Shown here piece by piece: positions 1 to 12,749 of a stretch of 64,000 bases of DNA. How positions within the stretch are numbered: the stretch's first letter is position 1; each line of letters begins with the position of its first letter. The stretch comes from Rallus limicola (taxonomy: Eukaryota > Chordata > Aves > Gruiformes > Rallidae): contig JAKCOZ010000312.1 of assembly GCA_022605955.1 (NCBI GenBank), positions 1 through 64,000 on the forward strand, written 5' to 3'. The position numbers were made by a program, and so were the translations under genes. The notes below the pieces were generated by a model that was given only the letters and a program-made list of their open reading frames with translations, had not been told where the DNA came from and ran no database searches.

Positions 1-198
1 ACAAGCAGACCCTGTCACTTTGGCTCTCAGCCTTTTCCTTTGCCTGGAAAGAGGGAACATGCCTGGAACCTCCTACGGTGCTTTTCTCGGCCCTAGCAGA
101 CTGCAGTTCAAAACATGCTAAACGTCCAGCAATAACTCCCAAAGTAAAGAAGCTAGGCATGAAAGGCATAGCTTGTCTGAAACCTCCTAGCAGGACAC
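1..198. repeat. Reference monomer defining the phase numbering
   Basis: This first unit is used as phase 1-198. It has 97 G+C of 198 and three CpGs, at phases 76-77, 88-89 and 123-124. An 8-base perfect palindrome ACTGCAGT containing a PstI site lies at 100-107. A short dyad TTTCC/GGAAA lies at about 34-50. A direct repeat of AGGCAT lies near 155-167 in units with CAT at 158-160. Diagnostic positions are 43, 44, 53, 61, 66, 67, 69, 75, 77, 105, 115, 116, 119, 126, 129, 158-160, 186 and 187. This particular unit is class P, with CAT at 158-160 and a G at 190 that recurs exactly 11 units later, at 2368. Confidence 0.95.
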
Positions 199-3100
199 AC
201 AAGCAGACCCTGTCACTTTGGCTCTCAGCCTTTTCCTTTGCCTGGAAAGAGGGAACATGCCTGGAACCTCCTACGGTGCTTTTCTCGGCCCTAGCAGACT
301 GCAGTTCAAAACATGCTAAACGTCCAGCAATAACTCCCAAAGTAAAGAAGCTAGGCATGAAAGGCATAGCTTGTCTGAAACCTCCTAACAGGACACACAA
401 GCAGACCCTGTCACTTTGGCTCTCAGCCTTTTCCTTTGCCTGGAAAGAAGGAACATACCTGCTACCTCCTACAGTGCTTTTCTCGGCCCTAGCAGACTGC
501 AGTTCAAAACATGCTAAACGTCCAGCAATAACTCCCAAAGTAAAGAAGCTAGGCATGAAAGGCATAGCTTGTCTGAAACCTCCTAACAGGACACACAAGC
601 AGACCCTGTCACTTTGGCTCTCAGCCTTTTCCTTTGCATGGAAAGAGGGAACATACCTGCTACCTCCTACAGTGCTTTTCTCGGCCCTAGCAGACTGCAG
701 TTCAAAACATGCTAAACGTCCAGCAATAACTCCCAAAGTAAAGAAGCTAGGACTGAAAGGCATAGCTTGTCTGAAACCTCCTAACAGGACACACAAGCAG
801 ACCCTGTCACTTTGGCTCTCAGCCTTTTCCTTTGCCTGGAAAGAAGGAACATACCTGCTACCTCCTACAGTGCTTTTCTCGGCCCTAGCAGACTGCAGTT
901 AGAAACATGCTAAACGTCCAGCAATAACTCCCAAAGTAAAGAAGCTAGGCATGAAAGGCATAGCTTGTCTGAAACCTCCTAACAGGACACACAAGCAGAC
1001 CCTGTCACTTTGGCTCTCAGCCTTTTCCTTTGCCTGGAAAGAGGGAACATGCCTGGAAGCTCCTACGGTGCTTTTCTCGGCCCTAGCAGACTGCAGTTCA
1101 AAACATGCTAAACGTCCAGCAATAACTCCCAAAGTAAAGAAGCTAGGACTGAAAGGCATAGCTTGTCTGAAACCTCCTAACAGGACACACAAGCAGACCC
1201 TGTCACTTTGGCTCTCAGCCTTTTCCTTTGCCTGGAAAGAAGGAACATAACTGCTACCTCCTACAGTGCTTTTCTCGGCCCTAGCAGACTGCAGTTCAAA
1301 ACATGCTAAACGTCCAGCAATAACTCCCAAAGTAAAGAAGCTAGGCATGAAAGGCATAGATTGTCTGAAACCTCCTAACAGGACACACAAGCAGACCCTG
1401 TCACTTTGGCTCTCAGCCTTTTCCTTTGCCTGGAAAGAAGGAACATACCTGCTACCTCCTACAGTGCTTTTCTCGGCCCTAGCAGACTGCAGTTCAAAAC
1501 ATGCTAAACGTCCAGCAATAACTCCCAAAGTAAAGAAGCTAGGCATGAAAGGCATAGCTTGTCTGAAACCTTATAACAGGACACACAAGCAGACCCTGTC
1601 ACTTTGGCTCTCAGCCTTTTCCTTTGCCTGGAAAGAGGGAACATACCTACTACCTCCTACGGTGCTTTTCTCGGCCCTAGCAGACTGCAGTTCAAAACAT
1701 GCTAAACGTCCAGCAATAACTCCCAAAGTAAAGAAGCTAGGCATGAAAGGCATAGCTTGTCTGAAACCTCCTAACAGGACACACAAGCAGATCCTGTCAC
1801 TTTGGCTCTCAGCCTTTTCCTTTGCCTGGAAAGAGGGAACATGCCTGGAACCTCCTACGGTGCTTTTCTCGGCCCTAGCAGACTGCAGTTCAAAACATGC
1901 TAAACGTCCAGCAATAACTCCCAAAGTAAAGAAGCTAGGCATGAAAGGCATAGCTTGTCTGAAACCTCCTAACAGGACACACAAGCAGACCCTGTCACTT
2001 TGGCTCTCAGCCTTTTCCTTTGCCTGGAAAGAGGGAACATGCCTGGAACCTCCTACGGTGCTTTTCTCGGCCCTAGCAGACTGCAGTTCAAAACATGCTA
2101 AACGTCCAGCAATAACTCCCAAAGTAAAGAAGCTAGGACTGAAAGGCATAGCTTGTCTGAAACCTCCTAACAGGACACACAAGCAGACCCTGTCACTTTG
2201 GCTCTCAGCCTTTTCCTTTGCCTGGAAAGAGGGAACATGCCTGGAACCTCCTACGGTGCTTTTCTCGGCCCTAGCAGACTGCAGTTCAAAACATGCTAAA
2301 CGTCCAGCAATAACTCCCAAAGTAAAGAAGCTAGGCATGAAAGGCATAGCTTGTCTGAAACCTCCTAGCAGGACACACAAGCAGACCCTGTCACTTTGGC
2401 TCTCAGCCTTTTCCTTTGCCTGGAAAGAGGGAACATGCCTGGAACCTCCTACGGTGCTTTTCTCGGCCCTAGCAGACTGCAGTTCAAAACATGCTAAACG
2501 TCCAGCAATAACTCCCAAAGTAAAGAAGCTAGGCATGAAAGGCATAGCTTGTCTGAAACCTCCTAACAGGACACACAAGCAGACCCTGTCACTTTGGCTC
2601 TCAGCCTTTTCCTTTGCCTGGAAAGAAGGAACATACCTGCTACCTCCTACAGTGCTTTTCTCGGCCCTAGCAGACTGCAGTTCAAAACATGCTAAACGTC
2701 CAGCAATAACTCCCAAAGTAAAGAAGCTAGGCATGAAAGGCATAGCTTGTCTGAAACCTCCTAACAGGACACACAAGCAGACCCTGTCACTTTGGCTCTC
2801 AGCCTTTTCCTTTGCATGGAAAGAGGGAACATACCTGCTACCTCCTACAGTGCTTTTCTCGGCCCTAGCAGACTGCAGTTCAAAACATGCTAAACGTCCA
2901 GCAATAACTCCCAAAGTAAAGAAGCTAGGCCTGAAAGGCATAGCTTGTCTGAAACCTCCTAACAGGACACACAAGCAGACCCTGTCACTTTGGCTCTCAG
3001 CCTTTTCCTTTGCCTGGAAAGAGGGAACATGCCTGGAAGCTCCTACGGTGCTTTTCTCGGCCCTAGCAGACTGCAGTTCAAAACATGCTAAACGTCCAGC

Positions 3101-4235
3101 AATAACTCCCAAAGTAAAGAAGCTAGGACTGAAAGGCATAGCTTGTCTGAAACCTCCTAACAGGACACACAAGCAGACCCTGTCACTTTGGCTCTCAGCC
3201 TTTTCCTTTGCCTGGAAAGAGGGAACATGCCTGGAACCTCCTACGGTGCTTTTCTCGGCCCTAGCAGACTGCAGTTCAAAACATGCTAAACGTCCAGCAA
3301 TAACTCCCAAAGTAAAGAAGCTAGGCATGAAAGGCATAGCTTGTCTGAAACCTCCTAACAGGACACAGAGGCAGACCCTGTCACTTTGGCTCTCAGCCTT
3401 TTCCTTTGCCTGGAAAGAGGGAACATGCCTGGAACCTCCTACGGTGCTTTTCTCGGCCCTAGCAGACTGCAGTTCAAAACATGCTAAACGTCCAGCAATA
3501 ACTCCCAAAGTAAAGAAGCTAGGCCTGAAAGGCATAGCTTGTCTGAAACCTCCTAACAGGACACACAAGCAGACCCTGTCACTTTGGCTCTCAGCCTTTT
3601 CCTTTGTCTGGAAAGAGGGAACATGCCTGGAACCTCCTACGGTGCTTTTCTCGGCCCTAGCAGACTGCAGTTCAAAACATGCTAAACGTCCAGCAATAAC
3701 TCCCAAAGTAAAGAAGCTAGGACTGAAAGGCATAGCTTGTCTGAAACCTCCTAACAGGACACACAAGCAGACCCTGTCACTTTGGCTCTCAGCCTTTTCC
3801 TTTGCCTGGAAAGAGGGAACATGCCTGGAACCTCCTACGGTGCTTTTCTCGGCCCTAGCAGACTGCAGTTCAAAACATGCTAAACGTCCAGCAATAACTC
3901 CCAAAGTAAAGAAGCTAGGCATGAAAGGCATAGCTTGTCTGAAACCTCCTAACAGGACACACAAGCAGACCCTGTCACTTTGGCTCTCAGCCTTTTCCTT
4001 TGCCTGGAAAGAGGGAACATGCCTGGAACCTCCTACGGTGCTTTTCTCGGCCCTAGCAGACTGCAGTTCAAAACATGCTAAACGTCCAGCAATAACTCCC
4101 AAAGTAAAGAAGCTAGGCATGAAAGGCATAGCTTGTCTGAAACCTCCTAACAGGACACACAAGCAGACCCTGTCACTTTGGCTCTCAGCCTTTTCCTTTG
4201 CCTGGAAAGAGGGAACATGCCTGGAACCTCCTACG

Positions 4236-5819
4236 GTGCTTTTCTCGGCCCTAGCAGACTGCAGTTCAAAACATGCTAAACGTCCAGCAATAACTCCCAA
4301 AGTAAAGAAGCTAGGCATGAAAGGCATAGCTTGTCTGAAACCTCCTAACAGGACACACAAGCAGACCCTGTCACTTTGGCTCTCAGCCTTTTCCTTTGCC
4401 TGGAAAGAAGGAAAATACCTGCTCCCTCCTACAGTGCTTTTCTCGGCCCTAGCAGACTGCAGTTCAAAACATGCTAAACGTCCAGCAATAACTCCCAAAG
4501 TAAAGAAGCTAGGCATGAAAGGCACAGCTTGTCTGAAACCTCCTAACAGGACACACAAGCAGACCCTGTCACTTTGGCTCTCAGCCTTTTCCTTTGCCTG
4601 GAAAGAGGGAACATGCCTGGAAGCTCCTACGGTGCTTTTCTCGGCCCTAGCAGACTGCAGTTCAAAACATGCTAAACGTCCAGCAATAACTCCCAAAGTA
4701 AAGAAGCTAGGCATGAAAGGCATAGCTTGTCTGAAACCTCCTAACAGGACACACAAGCAGACCCTGTCACTTTGGCTCTCAGCCTTTTCCTTTGCCTGGA
4801 AAGAGGGAACATGCCTGGAACCTCCTACGGTGCTTTTCTCGGCCCTAGCAGACTGCAGTTCAAAACATGCTAAACGTCCAGCAATAACTCCCAAAGTAAA
4901 GAAGCTAGGACTGAAAGGCATAGCTTGTCTGAAACCTCCTAACAGGACACACAAGCAGACCCTGTCACTTTGGCTCTCAGCCTTTTCCTTTGCCTGGAAA
5001 GAGGGAACATGCCTGGAACCTCCTACGGTGCTTTTCTCGGCCCTAGCAGACTGCAGTTCAAAACATGCTAAACGTCCAGCAATAACTCCCAAAGTAAAGA
5101 AGCTAGGCATGAAAGGCATAGCTTGTCTGAAACCTCCTAACAGGACACACAAGCAGACCCTGTCACTTTGGCTCTCAGCCTTTTCCTTTGCCTGGAAAGA
5201 AGGAACATACCTGCTACCTCCTACAGTGCTTTTCTCGGCCCTAGCAGACTGCAGTTCAAAACATGCTAAACGTCCAGCAATAACTCCCAAAGTAAAGAAG
5301 CTAGGCATGAAAGGCATAGCTTGTCTGAAACCTCCTAACAGGACACACAAGCAGACCCTGTCACTTTGGCTCTCAGCCTTTTCCTTTGCCTGGAAAGAAG
5401 GAACATACCTGCTACCTCCTACAGTGCTTTTCTCGGCCCTAGCAGACTGCAGTTCAAAACATGCTAAACGTCCAGCAATAACTCCCAAAGTAAAGAAGCT
5501 AGGACTGAAAGGCATAGCTTGTCTGAAACCTCCTAACAGGACACACAAGCAGACCCTGTCACTTTGGCTCTCAGCCTTTTCCTTTGCCTGGAAAGAAGGA
5601 ACATACCTGCTACCTCCTACAGTGCTTTTCTCGGCCCTAGCAGACTGCAGTTCAAAACATGCTAAACGTCCAGCAATAACTCCCAAAGTAAAGAAGCTAG
5701 GCATGAAAGGCATAGCTTGTCTGAAACCTCCTAACAGGACACACAAGCAGACCCTGTCACTTTGGCTCTCAGCCTTTTCCTTTGCCTGGAAAGAGGGAAC
5801 ATGCCTGGAACCTCCTACA
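4236..5819. repeat. Duplicated 8-monomer block, copy 1 (partner at 12750-14531)
   Basis: The block opens with a distinctive Y-class unit carrying GGAAAATACC and CTCCC near 4410-4426. It is followed by a G69 unit, a P unit, an ACT unit and a run of Y units. The same order occurs 43 monomers downstream, starting from the same GGAAAATACC variant at 12924, but that copy has nine units. The comparison rests on diagnostic sites only. One private change here is GGCACA for GGCATA near 4521-4526. Confidence 0.75.
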
Positions 5820-7681
5820 GTGCTTTTCTCGGCCCTAGCAGACTGCTGTTCAAAACATGCAAAACGTCCAGCAATAACTCCCAAAGTAAAGAAGCTAGGA
5901 CTGAAAGGCATAGCTTGTCTGAAACCTTATAACAGGACACACAAGCAGACCCTGTCACTTTGGCTCTCAGCCTTTTCCTTTGCCTGGAAAGAGGGAACAT
6001 GCCTGGAACCTCCTACGGTGCTTTTCTCGGCCCTAGCAGACTGCAGTTCAAAACATGCTAAACGTCCAGCAATAACTCCCAAAGTAAAGAAGCTAGGACT
6101 GAAAGGAATAGCTTGTCTGAAACCTCCTAACAGGACACACAAGCAGACCCTGTCACTTTGGCTCTCAGCCTTTTCCTTTGCCTGGAAAGAGGGAACATGC
6201 CTGGAAGCTCCTACGGTGCTTTTCTCGGCCCTAGCAGACTGCAGTTCAAAACATGCTAAACGTCCAGCAATAACTCCCAAAGTAAAGAAGCTAGGCATGA
6301 AAGGCATAGCTTGTCTGAAACCTCCTAACAGGAGACACAAGCAGACCCTGTCACTTTGGCTCTCAGCCTTTTCCTTTGCCTGGAAAGAGGGAACATGCCT
6401 GGAACCTCCTACGGTGCTTTTCTCGGCCCTAGCAGACTGCAGTTCAAAACATGCTAAACGTCCAGCAATAACTCCCAAAGTAAAGAAGCTAGGAATGAAA
6501 GGCATAGCTTGTCTGAAACCTCCTAACAGGACACACAAGCAGACCCTGTCACTTTGGCTCTCAGCCTTTTCCTTTGCCTGGAAAGAAGGAACATACCTGC
6601 TACCTTCTAAAGTGCTTTTCTCGGCCCTAGCAGACTGCAGTTCAAAACACGCTAAACGTCCAGCAATAACTCCCAAAGTAAAGAAGCTAGGACTGAAAGG
6701 CATAGCTTGTCTGAAACCTCCTAACAGGACACACAAGCAGACCCTGTCACTTTGGCTCTCAGCCTTTTCCTTTGCCTGGAAAGAAGGAACATACCTGCTA
6801 CCTCCTACATTGCTTTTCTCGGCCCTAGCAGACTGCAGTTCAAAACATGCTAAACGTCCAGCAATAACTCCCAAAGTAAAGAAGCTAGGCATGAAAGGCA
6901 TAGCTTGTCTGAAACCTTATAACAGGACACACAAGCAGACCCTGTCACTTTGGCTCTCAGCCTTTTCCTTTGCCTGGAAAGAGGGAACATGCCTGGAACC
7001 TCCTACGGTGCTTTTCTCGGCCCTAGCAGACTGCAGTTCAAAACATGCTAAACGTCCAGCAATAACTCCCAAAGTAAAGAAGCTAGGCATGAAAGGCATA
7101 GCTTGTCTGAAACCTCCTAACAGGACACACAAGCAGACCCTGTCACTTTGGCTCTCAGCCTTTTCCTTTGCCTGGAAAGAAGGAACATACCTGCTACCTA
7201 TAAAAGTGCTTTTCTCGGCCCTAGCAGACTGCAGTTCAAAACATGCTAAACGTCCAGCAATAACTCCCAAAGTAAAGAAGCTAGGACTGAAAGGCATAGC
7301 TTGTCTGAAACCTCCTAACAGGACACACAAGCAGACCCTGTCACTTTGGCTCTCAGCCTTTTCCTTTGCCTGGAAAGAGGGAACATGCCTGGAAGCTCCT
7401 ACGGTGCTTTTCTCGGCCCTAGCAGACTGCAGTTCAAAACATGCTAAACGTCCAGCAATAACTCCCAAAGTAAAGAAGCTAGGCATGAAAGGCATAGCTT
7501 GTCTGAAACCTCCTAACAGGACACACAAGCAGACCCTGTCACTTTGGCTCTCAGCCTTTTCCTTTGCCTGGAAAGAGGGAACATGCCTGGAACCTCCTAC
7601 GGTGCTTTTCTCGGCCCTAGCAGACTGCAGTTCAAAACATGCTAAACGTCCAGCAATAACTCCCAAAGTAAAGAAGCTAGG
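5622..7681. repeat. Long-range duplicated block, copy 1 of 3 (about 10 monomers)
   Basis: This 2060-base block matches 16512-18571 at every diagnostic site I compared, with a constant offset of 10890 bases (55 monomers). Shared rare variants in order are: the T105/A119 unit (PstI site lost) linked to TA at 186-187; GGAATA near 6105; GGAGAC near 6331; GGAATG near 6491; TTCTAAAG near 6605; CACGCT near 6648; ACATTG near 6808; and CTATAAAAG near 7198. Identity ends at 7682, where CAT meets ACT. The first difference upstream is at 5621. Confidence 0.88.
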
Positions 7682-8981
7682 CATGAAAGGCATAGCTTGT
7701 CTGAAACCTCCTAACAGGACACACAAGCAGACCCTGTCACTTTGGCTCTCAGCCTTTTCCTTTGCCTGGAAAGAAGGAACATACCTGCTACCTCCTTCAG
7801 TGCTTTTCTCGGCCCTAGCAGACTGCAGTTCAAAACATGCTAAACGTCCAGCAATAACTCCCAAAGTAAAGAAGCTAGGCATGAAAGGCATAGCTTGTCT
7901 GAAACCTCCTAACAGGACACACAAGCAGACCCTGTCACTTTGGCTCTCAGCCTTTTCCTTTGCCTGGAAAGAGGGAACATGCCTGGAACCTCCTACGGTG
8001 CTTTTCTCGGCCCTAGCAGACTGCAGTTCAAAACATGCTAAACGTCCAGCAATAACTCCCAAAGTAAAGAAGCTAGGCATGAAAGGCATAGCTTGTCTGA
8101 AACCTCCTAACAGGACACACAAGCAGACCCTGTCACTTTGGCTCTCAGCCTTTTCCTTTGCCTGGAAAGAAGGAACATGCCTGGAACCTCCTACGGCGCT
8201 TTTCTCGGCCCTAGCAGACTGCTGTTCAAAACATGCAAAACGTCCAGCAATAACTCCCAAAGTAAAGAAGCTAGGCATGAAAGGCATAGCTTGTCTGAAA
8301 CCTTATAACAGGACACACAAGCAGACCCTGTCACTTTGGCTCTCAGCCTTTTCCTTTGCCTGGAAAGAGGGAACATGCCTGGAACCTCCTACGGTGCTTT
8401 TCTCGGCCCTAGCAGACTGCAGTTCAAAACATGCTAAACGTCCAGCAATAACTCCCAAAGTAAAGAAGCTAGGACTGAAAGGCATAGCTTGTCTGAAACC
8501 TCCTAACAGGACACACAAGCAGACCCTGTCACTTTGGCTCTCAGCCTTTTCCTTTGCCTGGAAAGAGGGAACATGCCTGGAAGCTCCTACGGTGCTTTTC
8601 TCGGCCCTAGCAGACTGCAGTTCAAAACATGCTAAACGTCCAGCAATAACTCCCAAAGTAAAGAAGCTAGGCATGAAAGGCATAGCTTGTCTGAAACCTC
8701 CTAACAGGACACACAAGCAGACCCTGTCACTTTGGCTCTCAGCCTTTTCCTTTGCCTGGAAAGAGGGAACATGCCTGGAACCTCCTACGGTGCTTTTCTC
8801 GGCCCTAGCAGACTGCAGTTCAAAACATGCTAAACGTCCAGCAATAACTCCCAAAGTAAAGAAGCTAGGCATGAAAGGCATAGCTTGTCTGAAACCTTAT
8901 AACAGGACACACAAGCAGACCCTGTCATTTTGGCTCTCAGCCTTTTCCTTTGCCTGGAAAGAGGGAACATGCCTGGAACCT

Positions 8982-11838
8982 CCTACGGTGCTTTTCTCGG
9001 CCCTAGCAGACTGCAGTTCAAAACATGCTAAACGTCCAGCAATAACTCCCAAAGTAAAGAAGCTAGGCATGAAAGGCATAGCTTGTCTGAAACCTCCTAA
9101 CAGGACACACAAGCAGACCCTGTCACTTTGGCTCTCAGCCTTTTCCTTTGCCTGGAAAGAAGGAACATACCTGCTACCTATAAAAGTGCTTTTCTCGGCC
9201 CTAGCAGACTGCAGTTCAAAACATGCTAAACGTCCAGCAATAACTCCCAAAGTAAAGAAGCTAGGACTGAAAGGCATAGCTTGTCTGAAACCTCCTAACA
9301 GGACACACAAGCAGACCCTGTCACTTTGGCTCTCAGCCTTTTCCTTTGCCTGGAAAGAGGGAACATGCCTGGAACCTCCTACGGTGCTTTTCTCGGCCCT
9401 AGCAGACTGCAGTTCAAAACATGCTAAACGTCCAGCAATAACTCCCAAAGTAAAGAAGCTAGGCATGAAAGGCATAGCTTGTCTGAAACCTCCTAACAGG
9501 ACACACAAGCAGACCCTGTCACTTTGGCTCTCAGCCTTTTCCTTTGCCTGGAAAGAAGGAACATACCTGCTACCTCCTACGGTGCTTTTCTCGGCCCTAG
9601 CAGACTGCAGTTCAAAACATGCTAAACGTCCAGCAATAACTCCCAAAGTAAAGAAGCTAGGCATGAAAGGCATAGCTTGTCTGAAACCTTATAACAGGAC
9701 ACACAAGCAGACCCTGTCACTTTGGCTCTCAGCCTTTTCCTTTGCCTGGAAAGAGGGAACATGCCTGGAAGCTCCTACGGTGCTTTTCTCGGCCCTAGCA
9801 GACTGCAGTTCAAAACATGCTAAACGTCCAGCAATAACTCCCAAAGTAAAGAAGCTAGGCATGAAAGGCATAGCTTGTCTGAAACCTCCTAACAGGACAC
9901 ACAAGCAGACCCTGTCACTTTGGCTCTCAGCCTTTTCCTTTGCCTGGAAAGAGGGAACATGCCTGGAAGCTCCTACGGTGCTTTTCTCGGCCCTAGCAGA
10001 CTGCAGTTCAAAACATGCTAAACGTCCAGCAATAACTCCCAAAGTAAAGAAGCTAGGACTGAAAGGCATAGCTTGTCTGAAACCTCCTAACAGGACACAC
10101 AAGCAGACCCTGTCACTTTGGCTCTCAGCCTTTTCCTTTGCCTGGAAAGAAGGAACATACCTGCTACCTCCTACAGTGCTTTTCTCGGCCCTAGCAGACT
10201 GCAGTTCAAAACATGCTAAACGTCCAGCAATAACTCCCAAAGTAAAGAAGCTAGGACTGAAAGGCATAGCTTGTCTGAAACCTCCTAACAGGACACACAA
10301 GCAGACCCTGTCACTTTGGCTCTCAGCCTTTTCCTTTGCCTGGAAAGAGGGAACATGCCTGGAACCTCCTACGGTGCTTTTCTCGGCCCTAGCAGACTGC
10401 AGTTCAAAACATGCTAAACGTCCAGCAATAACTCCCAAAGTAAAGAAGCTAGGCATGAAAGGCATAGCTTGTCTGAAACCTCCTAACAGGACACACAAGC
10501 AGACCCTGTCACTTTGGCTCTCAGCCTTTTCCTTTGCCTGGAAAGAAGGAACATACCTGCTACCTCCTACAGTGCTTTTCTCGGCCCTAGCAGACTGCAG
10601 TTCAAAACATGCTAAACGTCCAGCAATAACTCCCAAAGTAAAGAAGCTAGGCATGAAAGGCATAGCTTGTCTGAAACCTTATAACAGGACACACAAGCAG
10701 ACCCTGTCACTTTGGCTCTCAGCCTTTTCCTTTGCCTGGAAAGAGGGAACATGCCTGGAACCTCCTACGGTGCTTTTCTCGGCCCTAGCAGACTGCAGTT
10801 CAAAACATGCTAAACGTCCAGCAATAACTCCCAAAGTAAAGAAGCTAGGCATGAAAGGCATAGCTTGTCTGAAACCTCCTAACAGGACACACAAGCAGAC
10901 CCTGTCACTTTGGCTCTCAGCCTTTTCCTTTGCCTGGAAAGAGGGAACATGCCTGGAACCTCCTACGGTGCTTTTCTCGGCCCTAGCAGACTACAGTTCA
11001 AAACTTGCTAAACGTCCAGCAATAACTCCCAAAGTAAAGAAGCTAGGACTGAAAGGCATAGCTTGTCTGAAACCTCCTAACAGGACACACAAGCAGACCC
11101 TGTCACTTTGGCTCTCAGCCTTTTCCTTTGTCTGGAAAGAGGGAACATGCCTGGAACCTCCTACGGTGCTTTTCTCGGCCCTAGCAGACTGCAGTTCAAA
11201 ACATGCTAAACGTCCAGCAATAACTCCCAAAGTAAAGAAGCTAGGCATGAAAGGCATAGCTTGTCTGAAACCTCCTAACAGGACACACAAGCAGACCCTG
11301 TCACTTTGGCTCTCAGCCTTTTCCTTTGCCTGGAAAGAGGGAACATGCCTGGAACCTCCTACGGTGCTTTTCTCGGCCCTAGCAGACTGCAGTTCAAAAC
11401 ATGCTAAACGTCCAGCAATAACTCCCAAAGTAAAGAAGCTAGGCATGAAAGGCATAGCTTGTCTGAAACCTCCTAACAGGACACACAAGCAGACCCTGTC
11501 ACTTTGGCTCTCAGCCTTTTCCTTTGCCTGGAAAGAAGGAACATACCTGCTACCTCCTACAGTGCTTTTCTCGGCCCTAGCAGACTGCAGTTCAAAACAT
11601 GCTAAACGTCCAGCAATAACTCCCAAAGTAAAGAAGCTAGGCATGAAAGGCATAGCTTGTCTGAAACCTTATAACAGGACACACAAGCAGACCCTGTCAC
11701 TTTGGCTCTCAGCCTTTTCCTTTGCCTGGAAAGAGGGAACATGCCTGGAACCTCCTACGGTGCTTTTCTCGGCCCTAGCAGACTGCAGTTCAAAACATGC
11801 TAAACGTCCAGCAATAACTCCCAAAGTAAAGAAGCTAG
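8982..11838. repeat. Long-range duplicated block, about 14 monomers, copy 1 (partner at 20664-23518)
   Basis: The order of monomer variants here (CTATAAAAG unit, ACT, Y class, TA186-187, and onward to the T115 unit at 11005 and the next TA unit near 11669) repeats at 20664-23518. The offset is 11682 bases (59 monomers), falling to 11680 after the 2-base deletion in the partner. This copy has a private CTACAG change near 10991 that removes its PstI site. Confidence 0.82.
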
Positions 11839-12749
11839 GCATGAAAGGCATAGCTTGTCTGAAACCTCCTAACAGGACACACAAGCAGACCCTGTCACTT
11901 TGGCTCTCAGCCTTTTCCTTTGCCTGGAAAGAGGGAACATGCCTGGAACCTCCTACGGTGCTTTTCTCGGCCCTAGCAGACTGCAGTTCAAAACATGCTA
12001 AACGTCCAGCAATAACTCCCAAAGTAAAGAAGCTAGGCATGAAAGGCATAGCTTGTCTGAAACCTCCTAACAGGACACACAAGCAGACCCTGTCACTTTG
12101 GCTCTCAGCCTTTTCCTTTGCCTGGAAAGAAGGAACATACCTGCTACCTCCTACAGTGCTTTTCTCGGCCCTAGCAGACTGCAGTTCAAAACATGCTAAA
12201 CGTCCAGCAATAACTCCCAAAGTAAAGAAGCTAGGACTGAAAGGCATAGCTTGTCTGAAACCTCCTAACAGGACACACAAGCAGACCCTGTCACTTTGGC
12301 TCTCAGCCTTTTCCTTTGCCTGGAAAGAGGGAACATGCCTGGAACCTCCTACGGTGCTTTTCTCGGCCCTAGCAGACTGCAGTTCAAAACATGCTAAACG
12401 TCCAGCAATAACTCCCAAAGTAAAGAAGCTAGGACTGAAAGGCATAGCTTGTCTGAAACCTCCTAACAGGACACACAAGCAGACCCTGTCACTTTGGCTC
12501 TCAGCCTTTTCCTTTGCCTGGAAAGAGGGAACATGCCTGGAAGCTCCTACGGTGCTTTTCTCGGCCCTAGCAGACTGCAGTTCAAAACATGCTAAACGTA
12601 CAGCAATAACTCCCAAAGTAAAGAAGCTAGGCATGAAAGGCATAGCTTGTCTGAAACCTCCTAACAGGACACACAAGCAGACCCTGTCACTTTGGCTCTC
12701 AGCCTTTTCCTTTGCCTGGAAAGAGGGAACATGCCTGGAACCTCCTACG

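Noticed and set aside
5815..6000. 61-codon minus-strand frames in a different register, seen at 5815-6000, 8191-8376, 16705-16890 and 19477-19662
   Set aside because: They appear only where the T105/A119 and TA186-187 variants happen to remove stops in another frame. They are copies of one satellite haplotype, not a conserved small gene.
7195..7205. TATAAAAG in some Y-class units as TATA boxes
   Set aside because: CTATAAAAG arises by a few substitutions in the usual CTCCTACAG context, occurs in scattered monomers, and has no associated gene. A promoter role has no support in the sequence.
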